From assembly GCA_027030285.1 (NCBI GenBank), contig JALVFC010000542.1, positions 1 to 6,775 of the forward strand: a DNA stretch of 6,775 bases, in the 5' to 3' direction. The stretch is from Thiotrichaceae bacterium (lineage in GTDB: Bacteria > Pseudomonadota > Gammaproteobacteria > Thiotrichales > Thiotrichaceae). Numbering within the stretch: position 1 is the first letter of the stretch; each line of letters starts with the position of its first letter. This document shows, piece by piece, positions 1-6,166 of this stretch. Under the pieces are notes generated by a model, which worked only from the letters and a program-made list of their open reading frames with translations, did not search any database and was not told the DNA's origin. Position numbers and translations under genes: made by a program.

Positions 1-1
1 T

Positions 2-853
2 ATTCGCATTCTGCACAACCCTGATGTTACCGTGCCTAGTGCCCTGAATCTGGGCATTAAACACGCACGCGGAACATATATTGCCCGTATGGATGTGCAT
101 GCCATATACCCAAAAGACTATCTGCAACGCCTCTATCAAGCCAGCCAGAAAAGTGATGCCGCAAATATTGGTTGTTGTATCAAGACCCTGCCTGGTCGCC
201 GCAGCAGCAAGGCACTATCCATCGCCTATGCACTTTCTAATCCCTTTGGGGTTGGCAATTCCTATTTTCGCATTGGTATTAAAACCCCCCGGGAAGTTGA
301 TACCGTACCCTTTGGTTTTTTTCATCGCGACCTGTTTGCAAAGATAGGTGACTTTGATACCGAGATTCCCTGTGGTGAAGACCATGAATTCAATGCACGC
401 ATTAAAAAAGCAGGTATGAAAGTGTATCTCATCCCTGGAGACAAGATTCACTACTACAGCAGGGACAGCTTTAAGAATCTGGCAACCATGATGTATCAAT
501 ACGGGTTCTCACGACCCGTGGTTAACAAAAAAATAGGTTCACCCGCAACTATCCGACAATTTATACCATTAATACTGGTACTTACACTGCTAGTCAGTGC
601 GCTACTTGCCCCCTTTAGCCATTTCTTTTTAGGATCACTGGTTGGGGTCAGCACAGTATATCTGTCTGCTGGTGCAGTTGCTGCAGCGTTTAGTGCAAAA
701 AATGCACGTCGCAGCCACATTAAAATCTGGTGGCAGACCGTTATCAGTTTTGTTATCAGCCACTTTGCTTACGGCGTTGGCTACATTGCCGGTCTGTTTA
801 GCCTGTTTTCGCAAACATCGCCACATGGCAGCCTGGTCAAGGTAACCCGGTAA
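2..853 (+). CDS. Family 2 glycosyltransferase, ExoA-like, 5' end cut by the window
   Basis: This is the C-terminal ~283 residues of a GT-A glycosyltransferase that would transfer a sugar from an activated donor to a lipid-linked EPS intermediate at the inner membrane. The frame is open from base 2. The GTG at base 32 is not a real start, because the family's conserved NPxxxVPSALNLGIKxARG segment spans it. The DxH metal-binding motif (Asp-Val-His, bases 92-100) follows an ARM sequence, as in succinoglycan ExoA-type enzymes. The acceptor-side Glu-Asp pair lies at bases 377-382 in a GEDHEFNARI context, and a YQYGFSR segment follows. After about residue 180 of the fragment come several hydrophobic stretches, ending in a HFAYGVGYIAGL segment typical of the ExoA membrane tail. 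The N-terminal nucleotide-binding part is outside the window. The next gene starts 61 bases downstream on the same strand, so co-transcription is likely. The family is secure; the sugar and linkage cannot be read from the sequence. Confidence 0.9.
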   Translation: MRILHNPDVTVPSALNLGIKHARGTYIARMDVHAIYPKDYLQRLYQASQKSDAANIGCCIKTLPGRRSSKALSIAYALSNPFGVGNSYFRIGIKTPREVDTVPFGFFHRDLFAKIGDFDTEIPCGEDHEFNARIKKAGMKVYLIPGDKIHYYSRDSFKNLATMMYQYGFSRPVVNKKIGSPATIRQFIPLILVLTLLVSALLAPFSHFFLGSLVGVSTVYLSAGAVAAAFSAKNARRSHIKIWWQTVISFVISHFAYGVGYIAGLFSLFSQTSPHGSLVKVTR

Positions 854-914
854 GAAGCCAAGTCTGGACAGCAATAATGCAACATAAATGCAATAAACCA
901 CAACGGACTTAACA

Positions 915-3152
915 ATGAACATGGACAATAATCAGGGCGAAATTGTTATTCGACCTGGTAACAGCAATTTAAATGCTGATAGTGCTGATGGACAGGCAAA
1001 AATCATTGCCTTTCCATCAATGCATGAAGATCCTCAGGCACAGCAGGAAAGAGCAACTTTTGCAGACTTTCTGGGCATCCTGGCAAAACACAAAAAAACC
1101 ATTCTGCTCAGTACCCTGGCAACGCTTGCCTTGTCAGCATTTGTCGCTTCCCTGATGCAGCCAGTATATCGCTCAACGACTACCCTGAAGATCAATGCGA
1201 ATCCCACAAAAGTTCTCGAGTATGATGTTGAAGTCAACCAGAGTCAAAAACCCGAAAGAGACACCTATCAGGCAGAGTTCAAACTGTTAAAGAGTCGTGA
1301 AGTCATTAAAAAAACGATTGACGAACTCAATTTGCAGGAAGACTTGCGCAAACAAGTAGCGCATGTTTCATTCTTTGGCAAGATCAGACAGCAACTAAAT
1401 AAATGGTTTAATGCGGAAACGGATGAAAAAACCAAGCCCATCGAACTGGCACTGGAAGAAAAAATTATCACCATACCCAGCAAGGACTGGGGACTGGTTG
1501 ACCTTACCGTGGAGTGGGAAAATGCTGACGGTGCAGCAGCCATCGCCAATAGCTTGGCGAAAAACTTTATCCAGGTCTCATTAGATCGACGTATGCAACA
1601 GTCACAAAAGGCACGCCAGTCACTTAATGACAAATTACAAGAAACCAAGCAAAAGCTTCTGGATTCCGAGTTAAAACTTGCCGAATACTCAAAGCAGCAA
1701 AAGCTGATTCACATTGATGGCGACAAATCACTTAGCTCCAGCAAGCTGGAAGCACTGAGCGCAGCCTACATCAAAGCCCAGCAAGAACGCATTGCGGCTG
1801 AAAACGCCTACAAACAGCAGTTTGCTGCATCTGGCTCAATGCACACTCTGGACAACAAGGTTATCGAAAACCTGAAAGTCAAGCTGGCTGACCTGCAAAC
1901 AAAATACCAGGATCAGTTGCAAATCTATAAAGCGAACTACCCCGGCATGGTGCAGTTACGCCAGCAAATCGACAAAACCAAAGCGCAGCTGCAACATGAA
2001 ATTGCCAATATCAAAAGCAGCGTCAATAATGACCTGAAAAGCCGTTTTACTGCCGCCAAACAAAACGAAGCACGTCTCAAGCAGGAGCTGGAACAAGGCA
2101 AAAAACAACTGGTTACTTTTCAGGATAAAAACATTGGCTATAACAGCCTGCTACGTGAAGTTGAAACCAATAAAAAAGTTTATGAAGGCTTATTGCAGCG
2201 CGTAAAGGAAATTACGGTAGTGGAAGATATTGGCAGTAGCCAGATCTCTGTTGTCGAGCCAGCTTACCCTGCATTCAAGCGCTCCAAACCAAACATTCCC
2301 GTTATTTTAGGACTTGGTTTGCTGTCTGGACTACTGATTGGTACATCACTGGCATTCCAGTTAAATGCCAATGACAGCCGCATTCACAGCGTGGACGATT
2401 TGAGTGATATCTCCGATATTCCAGTATTGGGCGTGTTCCCCTTTGTGAAGCGCAAAGACCTGGCACTACTGCAGAATGACGAGCACGAGCCTTCTGTATC
2501 AGAAGCTTTCCGCTCTTTACGCACCAAGCTTAATTTTCAGCGCAAGTCAGGGATTCCCAAAATTATCCACATCACCAGCTCTGAGCCCAATGAAGGCAAG
2601 AGCAGTACCGCAATTAACCTTGCCACAGTGATCGAGCAATCAGGCAAACGTGTATTACTGGTGGATGCCGATTTACGCATTCCATCATTGCACGAGTATC
2701 TGAATATGGAAAACCTGAATGGTTTGAGCGAGTTTCTCTCTGGTCTGGTTTCCATTAAAGATGCCATCCAGCGCGTGGATGACACAAATCTTTATGTACT
2801 ACCCGCTGGTTTGAATGATGAAAAATCAGCAGACATGCTGTCTAGCGACAAAATGCTCAAGTTCCTGCATTGGGCGAGTAACAAGTTCGACCATGTTATT
2901 ATCGACTCACCCCCTGTACTTGGTTTTGCTGATGCATTGATATTGGCCAATCGTGCCAAATGCACCTTGTTTGTTGTCTCCAATGACAAGATCGATAAAA
3001 AGTTTATTCTGGATACGTTAAAAAATCTGGAGCTTAGCTATGCCAATGTCATTGGTTTCATCCTCACCAAGGCATCGGATAAAGCGCAGGGGCACTATGG
3101 TTACAATAAATACTATGACTATACCTACGCCAAAAAGCTGTCCGCAGGGTAA
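915..3152 (+). CDS. Polysaccharide co-polymerase fused to tyrosine autokinase (Wzc/ExoP type)
   Basis: This 745-residue inner-membrane protein should control EPS chain length and export, and autophosphorylate on tyrosine. Order of parts: a cytoplasmic N-terminal tail; Wzz domain from about residue 48; first membrane helix ~63-81; periplasmic coiled coils ~223-405; a GNVR-type segment (NIGYNSLLREVE, 406-417); a proline-rich motif (Pro449, 452, 459, 462); second membrane helix ~461-482; then a cytoplasmic BY-kinase. The kinase has an EX2RX2R oligomerisation motif (Glu530, Arg533, Arg536), Walker A (Lys562-Ser563), Walker A' (Asp584, Asp586 in VDADLRIP), Walker B (Asp664 in VIIDSPP) and a C-terminal cluster of six tyrosines (728, 730, 733, 734, 736, 738). 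All catalytic elements are present and the length matches fused proteobacterial forms. The start at 915 is favoured because a weak GGA (905-907) lies 7 bases upstream; ATG 921 is a poorer choice. No phosphatase or export porin gene is in view. Confidence 0.96.
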   Translation: MNMDNNQGEIVIRPGNSNLNADSADGQAKIIAFPSMHEDPQAQQERATFADFLGILAKHKKTILLSTLATLALSAFVASLMQPVYRSTTTLKINANPTKVLEYDVEVNQSQKPERDTYQAEFKLLKSREVIKKTIDELNLQEDLRKQVAHVSFFGKIRQQLNKWFNAETDEKTKPIELALEEKIITIPSKDWGLVDLTVEWENADGAAAIANSLAKNFIQVSLDRRMQQSQKARQSLNDKLQETKQKLLDSELKLAEYSKQQKLIHIDGDKSLSSSKLEALSAAYIKAQQERIAAENAYKQQFAASGSMHTLDNKVIENLKVKLADLQTKYQDQLQIYKANYPGMVQLRQQIDKTKAQLQHEIANIKSSVNNDLKSRFTAAKQNEARLKQELEQGKKQLVTFQDKNIGYNSLLREVETNKKVYEGLLQRVKEITVVEDIGSSQISVVEPAYPAFKRSKPNIPVILGLGLLSGLLIGTSLAFQLNANDSRIHSVDDLSDISDIPVLGVFPFVKRKDLALLQNDEHEPSVSEAFRSLRTKLNFQRKSGIPKIIHITSSEPNEGKSSTAINLATVIEQSGKRVLLVDADLRIPSLHEYLNMENLNGLSEFLSGLVSIKDAIQRVDDTNLYVLPAGLNDEKSADMLSSDKMLKFLHWASNKFDHVIIDSPPVLGFADALILANRAKCTLFVVSNDKIDKKFILDTLKNLELSYANVIGFILTKASDKAQGHYGYNKYYDYTYAKKLSAG

Positions 3153-3187
3153 ACAGATAAAGAGACAAGAAACTGCTCAGAGCCGTC

Positions 3188-3207
3188 ATTCCGGCGCAGG
3201 TCGGTAT
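3188..3207. repeat. Degenerate ATTCC-loop-GGTAT palindromic dispersed repeat
   Basis: A 20-base imperfect inverted repeat with arms ATTCCGGC and GTCGGTAT around a GCAG loop. It forms eight stacked positions with one T-T mismatch and one G-T wobble. On the minus strand it reads through as WIPTCAGMT, close to the WIPAFAGMT-like peptide that often appears in spurious ORFs over the proteobacterial GTCATTCC...GGAATCCA repeat family, which resembles neisserial dRS3. The consensus arms would be ATTCCCGC and GCGGGAAT, so this copy looks decayed. An outer GCTCA (3175-3179) and TGAGC (3215-3219) could extend it into a larger imperfect hairpin. It lies between the kinase gene and the beta-helix gene, where it might attenuate or stabilise transcripts. 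No U-tract follows, so it is not called a terminator. Confidence 0.65.
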
Positions 3208-3273
3208 CCATGATTGAGCCTTGTGCCGATGTAGTAACAGAGTCAACAGGACAAATAAACGAGTTTCTGTCAC

Positions 3274-4623
3274 ATGCTATGCCACCTGATACAAAAGCTG
3301 CTGGGACTTACAGGGCTGCTAGTTTTGCTCATCAGTCTGCTGGGTGCCAGCCAGAGCTACTACATCACGACAACGGGTGATGATAACAACAGTGGTCTGA
3401 GTGAAGCCGAGGCATGGCAAACATTTAGTCATGCCGTAGAAGTGGTGCAGCCCGGTGATACGGTGTACATCAAAGCCGGGCTTTACACCGACAACCCGAT
3501 GTATCTCTACAAAACATCGGGCACACGCCTACACCCCATCCGCTTTATTGGCTACCTGCATGTGCCGGGTGATCTGGATTTGCCTAATGAGGTGTACAAC
3601 CCCCACAAGCCTGCCACCGTCAGCCTGCCTGATGCTGCAAGCTTTCCTACCATTGATGGTGAATTTCAGAATAACTCTTATTCCGGTATCGAAATCCATC
3701 AACTGAACTATATCGAACTTAGCAATCTGCATGTCACTGGCTACCAGTCCAATATCACCCTGTATCAGGCACACTTTAACCAGCTGGACAATCTTATTGT
3801 CAGCAAAGCCCGGGATACCCTGGTCTATAACGGCTTTGGGCTGCGCCTCACGCTCAGTAACTACAATACCCTGAACCATATCTATGCCGTATCCAATCAG
3901 GGAGAAAATATCAGCCTGGTCAGTTCACATTACAACATGCTGGAAAACTGCCAGTCGCATGGTGGTCTGCCCGGGGATGATGCAGGGCTGGATGACGGCA
4001 CGGATTACTATATTGTTATTACCAAATCACACAGCAATACCATCAGAAACTGCCTGGCACAGCGTCACTCCGGTATTCAGCATGGTGGACATGGCATCGG
4101 CATTAAATCAAAAGGCGTGGATAGCTACGACAATATTATTATGAATAGCGTTATTCGTGGCACCAGCAAGGGATTCTACGTCAACCACCAGCAGAGCTAT
4201 AATAATCTGTTTATCAACGACACCGTTTATGGCGACCCAACGATTGCCAACCTGATTACCCGTGGCTTTATTGCCAGAGATGGCGCACACGATAATCTCT
4301 TCAAAGGGTGTCGCGGGGACAAACTGGACTTTGGCATTAACCTTTATGACTCTCCTGAGGATGGCGGTTTTGGTCAGGAAGAAAACAACAATATGTTTGC
4401 CTATTGTACATTTACCGAAACGTTGCAAAGCGTCATCCTTTTTGAACATAGCGCCAACAATAACCTGTTTGAATCGCTGCAAGCAGATGGCGCACCGCGT
4501 CTGGTCACCATCAATAAAAGCGTACAAGGGCGCTGGGAAAACAATCTGCTAAGAAACAGCCAGCTCAATAATGTCGATAATATTGGCGATTTATGGTTTA
4601 ACGTGAGTTCGCCATCCCCATGA
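3274..4623 (+). CDS. Secreted right-handed parallel beta-helix protein of the EPS locus
   Basis: This 449-residue protein has an N-terminal hydrophobic segment (residues ~9-24) after a short lysine-containing head, read as a Sec signal peptide with cleavage somewhere around residues 26-28. There is no lipobox. Next come a YYITTTGDDNNSG segment and a PGDTVYIKAGLY segment (60-71), the usual opening of DUF1565-like pectate-lyase-fold proteins. From ~145 to 429 the chain shows repeated turns with an asparagine ladder (Asn145, 169, 198, 221, 255, 287, 311, 341, 373, 397, 424) in a recurring xxN-x-[LIM]-x-x-[NG]-[CS] pattern, 23-34 residues apart. Family knowledge suggests a polysaccharide lyase, epimerase or carbohydrate-binding role, and the EPS setting fits. 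I see no diagnostic catalytic motif, so the activity is unassigned. ATG 3274 is the first in-frame ATG after a stop at 3256-3258, and its ribosome site is weak. The C-terminus carries no PEP-CTERM or LPXTG sorting signal. Confidence 0.85.
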   Translation: MLCHLIQKLLGLTGLLVLLISLLGASQSYYITTTGDDNNSGLSEAEAWQTFSHAVEVVQPGDTVYIKAGLYTDNPMYLYKTSGTRLHPIRFIGYLHVPGDLDLPNEVYNPHKPATVSLPDAASFPTIDGEFQNNSYSGIEIHQLNYIELSNLHVTGYQSNITLYQAHFNQLDNLIVSKARDTLVYNGFGLRLTLSNYNTLNHIYAVSNQGENISLVSSHYNMLENCQSHGGLPGDDAGLDDGTDYYIVITKSHSNTIRNCLAQRHSGIQHGGHGIGIKSKGVDSYDNIIMNSVIRGTSKGFYVNHQQSYNNLFINDTVYGDPTIANLITRGFIARDGAHDNLFKGCRGDKLDFGINLYDSPEDGGFGQEENNNMFAYCTFTETLQSVILFEHSANNNLFESLQADGAPRLVTINKSVQGRWENNLLRNSQLNNVDNIGDLWFNVSSPSP

Positions 4624-4637
4624 CGGGCTCCTGACAC

Positions 4638-5198
4638 TCACACATGCCAGCTTTGCGTACCATAACGGCTGACTCGCAACGTATCCGACCAGTAATCTGC
4701 TGCCAAACCGGCTTTACGCTTTAGCTGCCGCAAAAACTCCTGCGGCTCAGGCAGGCTTTCCCAGACAGCTGGCAGGAAAGTTCCACGATAGCCCCCTTCC
4801 TGTAAAATCAGCCCATCCACCTGCGGGCGAAGCTGACTAATCAGCTCTTGTTCGGAAGCAAACTGCATTGGTTCCGGTTTTCCCAAGACCGAGATATGCA
4901 CATCAAGATCAGCCAGTTCCGAGGCATCCAGAGGCGCAAAACGCGGATCACGAAACGCCGCTGCGAAGGCATTTTCAGCAACATCCTGTGCCAGTGGACG
5001 GTGCGCTTCCAGACTACCAATACAGCCGCGCAATTGACCCTGCCGATTCAGCGTAACAAATGCAGCACCGGGTTGTTGCAAACAGTCTGGCAAATCATGC
5101 AAATCGACTTTGGCAGCTCGCCCGCTTTGCACGCCTTCACGAATAGATGCCAGGGCAATGTTATTTAATACTGTACGTTCTGATGGATTCAGTGCCAT
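4638..5198 (-). CDS. amrA: AMMECR1-domain protein, AmmeMemoRadiSam system protein A
   Basis: This 186-residue soluble cytoplasmic protein corresponds to essentially one AMMECR1 domain. Visible hallmarks are LRGCIGSLEA (residues 56-65, with Cys59 between Gly58 and Ile60-Gly61), AAFRDPRF (80-87), DVHISVL (99-105), and a GLILQEGGYRGTFLPAVWE block (129-147) followed by PEPQEFLRQLKRKAGL. The human relative AMMECR1 gives the family its name; the molecular function of the bacterial domain is not established to my knowledge. The start is secure: GGAGG (complement of 5206-5210) lies 7 bases upstream of the ATG. The stop of the Memo-like gene overlaps this ATG by one base, so the two should be translationally coupled and made in similar amounts. 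The protein has no signal peptide or membrane segment. Confidence in the family is high, in the function low. Confidence 0.95.
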   Translation of the reverse strand: MALNPSERTVLNNIALASIREGVQSGRAAKVDLHDLPDCLQQPGAAFVTLNRQGQLRGCIGSLEAHRPLAQDVAENAFAAAFRDPRFAPLDASELADLDVHISVLGKPEPMQFASEQELISQLRPQVDGLILQEGGYRGTFLPAVWESLPEPQEFLRQLKRKAGLAADYWSDTLRVSRYGTQSWHV

Positions 5199-6031
5199 TA
5201 CGCTACCTCCCTGTTGTCAGCCGGATAAAACAGCCAGGCTCCATAACCCACCACACGGGACTTGTCCCCCGCCGTATCCCCCGAGTTGCGCAAATCTACC
5301 TGCCGGGGTTTCAGCCCATGCCTGCTGGCTGCAAGTAGCAAACCGCGCAACGGATAAGCACCACAGGCCTCCTGGGGGGAAATATGCTGATAATCAAGCT
5401 GGTTAATTTTCTCTGCTGTTGCCGCATCAATACGCTGCGCCGACAGATATTCATGGTAATGACTCAAATCTGAACTAATCACAATCAGGCTGGACGGATC
5501 ATCCATAAACGGCTCCAGCAAGGCAGCCACCTCTTCAGGTTCAGCCTGCCCAACGACAAATGGCAACAGCTTGAACTGCCCCAGCTCCTTTTGCAAAAAT
5601 GGCAAATGTACTTCCAGCGAATGCTCATCGACATGCGCCTCATCCAGATAACCAACCTCAGGTAATGACGCAATCAATTTTTTCAAGGTTGTAGTATCAA
5701 CAGGAATATCACCCAGCGGCGTTCTAAACAGGTCAGCAGAACTGGCAGCAATACCTCTAAAACCAACACGATGCGCTGGACCAAGCAAAATGACCCGTTT
5801 GATTTTGCCTTTTAAAGCAGCCAGCGCAGTATAGGCACTCGCCGCAACAGCTGCCGAATACACATACCCCGCATGAGGTACGATAATAGCTTTTGGTTCG
5901 CCTTTCTGTGCCGTACGAGCAGCAGCCTCCTGCAAATAGCCTGATACCGCTTCATCCAGCGTAGCCGAATCACCCGGATAAAACTGCCCTGCAACAGCGG
6001 CGGGACGTACCCGGTAATCCCTTTTTTTCAT
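5198..6031 (-). CDS. amrB: Memo-like protein, AmmeMemoRadiSam system protein B
   Basis: This 277-residue cytoplasmic protein belongs to the Memo family, whose fold is related to class III extradiol (LigB-type) dioxygenases. Family motifs appear in order: VAGQFYPG (13-20), PHAGY (52-56, His53), LLGPAH (82-87, His87), DEHSLEVHLPFL (135-146), SSDLSHY (186-192, His191), EACG (221-224, Cys223) and NSGDTAGDKSRVVGYGAW (249-266). His53, His87, His191 and Cys223 match in order the metal-site residues of human MEMO1, so the pocket looks intact. Human MEMO1 is reported to bind copper or iron; the bacterial reaction is unknown, and 'dioxygenase' would be over-reading the fold. The start at 6031 is supported by GGGAGGT 5-6 bases upstream. 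It is the first gene of a two-gene minus-strand operon with amrA, and its upstream region is shared with the divergent radical SAM gene. Confidence 0.96.
   Translation of the reverse strand: MKKRDYRVRPAAVAGQFYPGDSATLDEAVSGYLQEAAARTAQKGEPKAIIVPHAGYVYSAAVAASAYTALAALKGKIKRVILLGPAHRVGFRGIAASSADLFRTPLGDIPVDTTTLKKLIASLPEVGYLDEAHVDEHSLEVHLPFLQKELGQFKLLPFVVGQAEPEEVAALLEPFMDDPSSLIVISSDLSHYHEYLSAQRIDAATAEKINQLDYQHISPQEACGAYPLRGLLLAASRHGLKPRQVDLRNSGDTAGDKSRVVGYGAWLFYPADNREVA
5206..5210 (-). promoter_or_regulatory. Shine-Dalgarno site of amrA inside the end of amrB
   Basis: The complement reads GGAGG, within a longer AGGGAGGT, 7 bases before the amrA ATG. It lies inside the last codons of amrB. Together with the TAATG stop/start overlap, this points to coupled translation and fixes the amrA start. 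Confidence 0.85.
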
Positions 6032-6037
6032 TTTTTA

Positions 6038-6042
6038 CCTCC
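6038..6042 (-). promoter_or_regulatory. Shine-Dalgarno site of amrB
   Basis: The complement reads GGAGG (in GGGAGGT), 6 bases before the ATG whose first base is 6031. It is nearly identical to the amrA site, so both genes are expected to be well translated. Confidence 0.85.
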
Positions 6043-6043
6043 C

Positions 6044-6154
6044 AAATCACTCTTATCTTTAACCTTGAGCTTTGGATTTTCAACCTCATATATCTCTAAA
6101 GTAATATAATTCATATGCGGGCAACATAGAGAAAAGCAAGCGGCAATACCAGCC
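6044..6154. promoter_or_regulatory. AT-rich divergent promoter region between amrB and amrS
   Basis: The 135-base gap between the two start codons is clearly AT-rich compared with the flanking genes and must hold promoters for both directions. On the plus strand a perfect TATAAT sits at 6105-6110, about 57 bases before amrS, but no good -35 lies 16-18 bases upstream. On the minus strand a TTGAAA (complement of 6078-6083) and a TAAAGA (complement of 6056-6061) are 16 bases apart and could serve amrB. A small dyad, TTGA (6065-6068) and TCAA (6080-6083) separated by 11 bases, overlaps this area. The region itself is a safe inference from gene layout; the individual boxes are by eye and tentative. 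Confidence 0.5.
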
Positions 6155-6159
6155 AGGAG
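6155..6159 (+). promoter_or_regulatory. Shine-Dalgarno site of amrS
   Basis: AGGAG lies 7 bases before the ATG at 6167 and decides that start for the radical SAM gene. Confidence 0.85.
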
Positions 6160-6166
6160 AAATACA

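Noticed and set aside
32..34. GTG as the start of the glycosyltransferase
   Set aside because: The same frame is open upstream to base 2, and the encoded residues continue a conserved internal motif, so the gene is simply cut by the window edge.
1268..1648. Minus-strand ORF of 126 codons within the Wzc-like gene
   Set aside because: Serine- and cysteine-rich shadow of a clear coiled-coil coding region, with no domain of its own.
3064..3273. Minus-strand ORF of 69 codons containing WIPTCAGMT
   Set aside because: This peptide is a known by-product of translating a dispersed palindromic repeat, and the rest overlaps the kinase gene end with no protein-like features.
3529..4527. Long minus-strand ORFs (3529-3879, 4108-4527) opposite the beta-helix gene
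   Set aside because: The plus-strand frame has a signal peptide and a repeated helix pattern; the antisense frames show no recognisable motif and follow from codon bias.
4540..4623. PEP-CTERM or other C-terminal sorting signal on the beta-helix protein
   Set aside because: The C-terminus lacks a hydrophobic helix, a basic tail and a PEP or LPXTG motif.
4603..4641. Bidirectional intrinsic terminator
   Set aside because: Six-base stem with a 27-base loop and no T-tract on either strand does not meet the pattern of a rho-independent terminator.
5198..6031. Annotation of the Memo-like protein as an aromatic-ring dioxygenase
   Set aside because: Only the fold is shared; the Memo family motifs and the AMMECR1 and radical SAM neighbours fit the AmmeMemoRadiSam set better.
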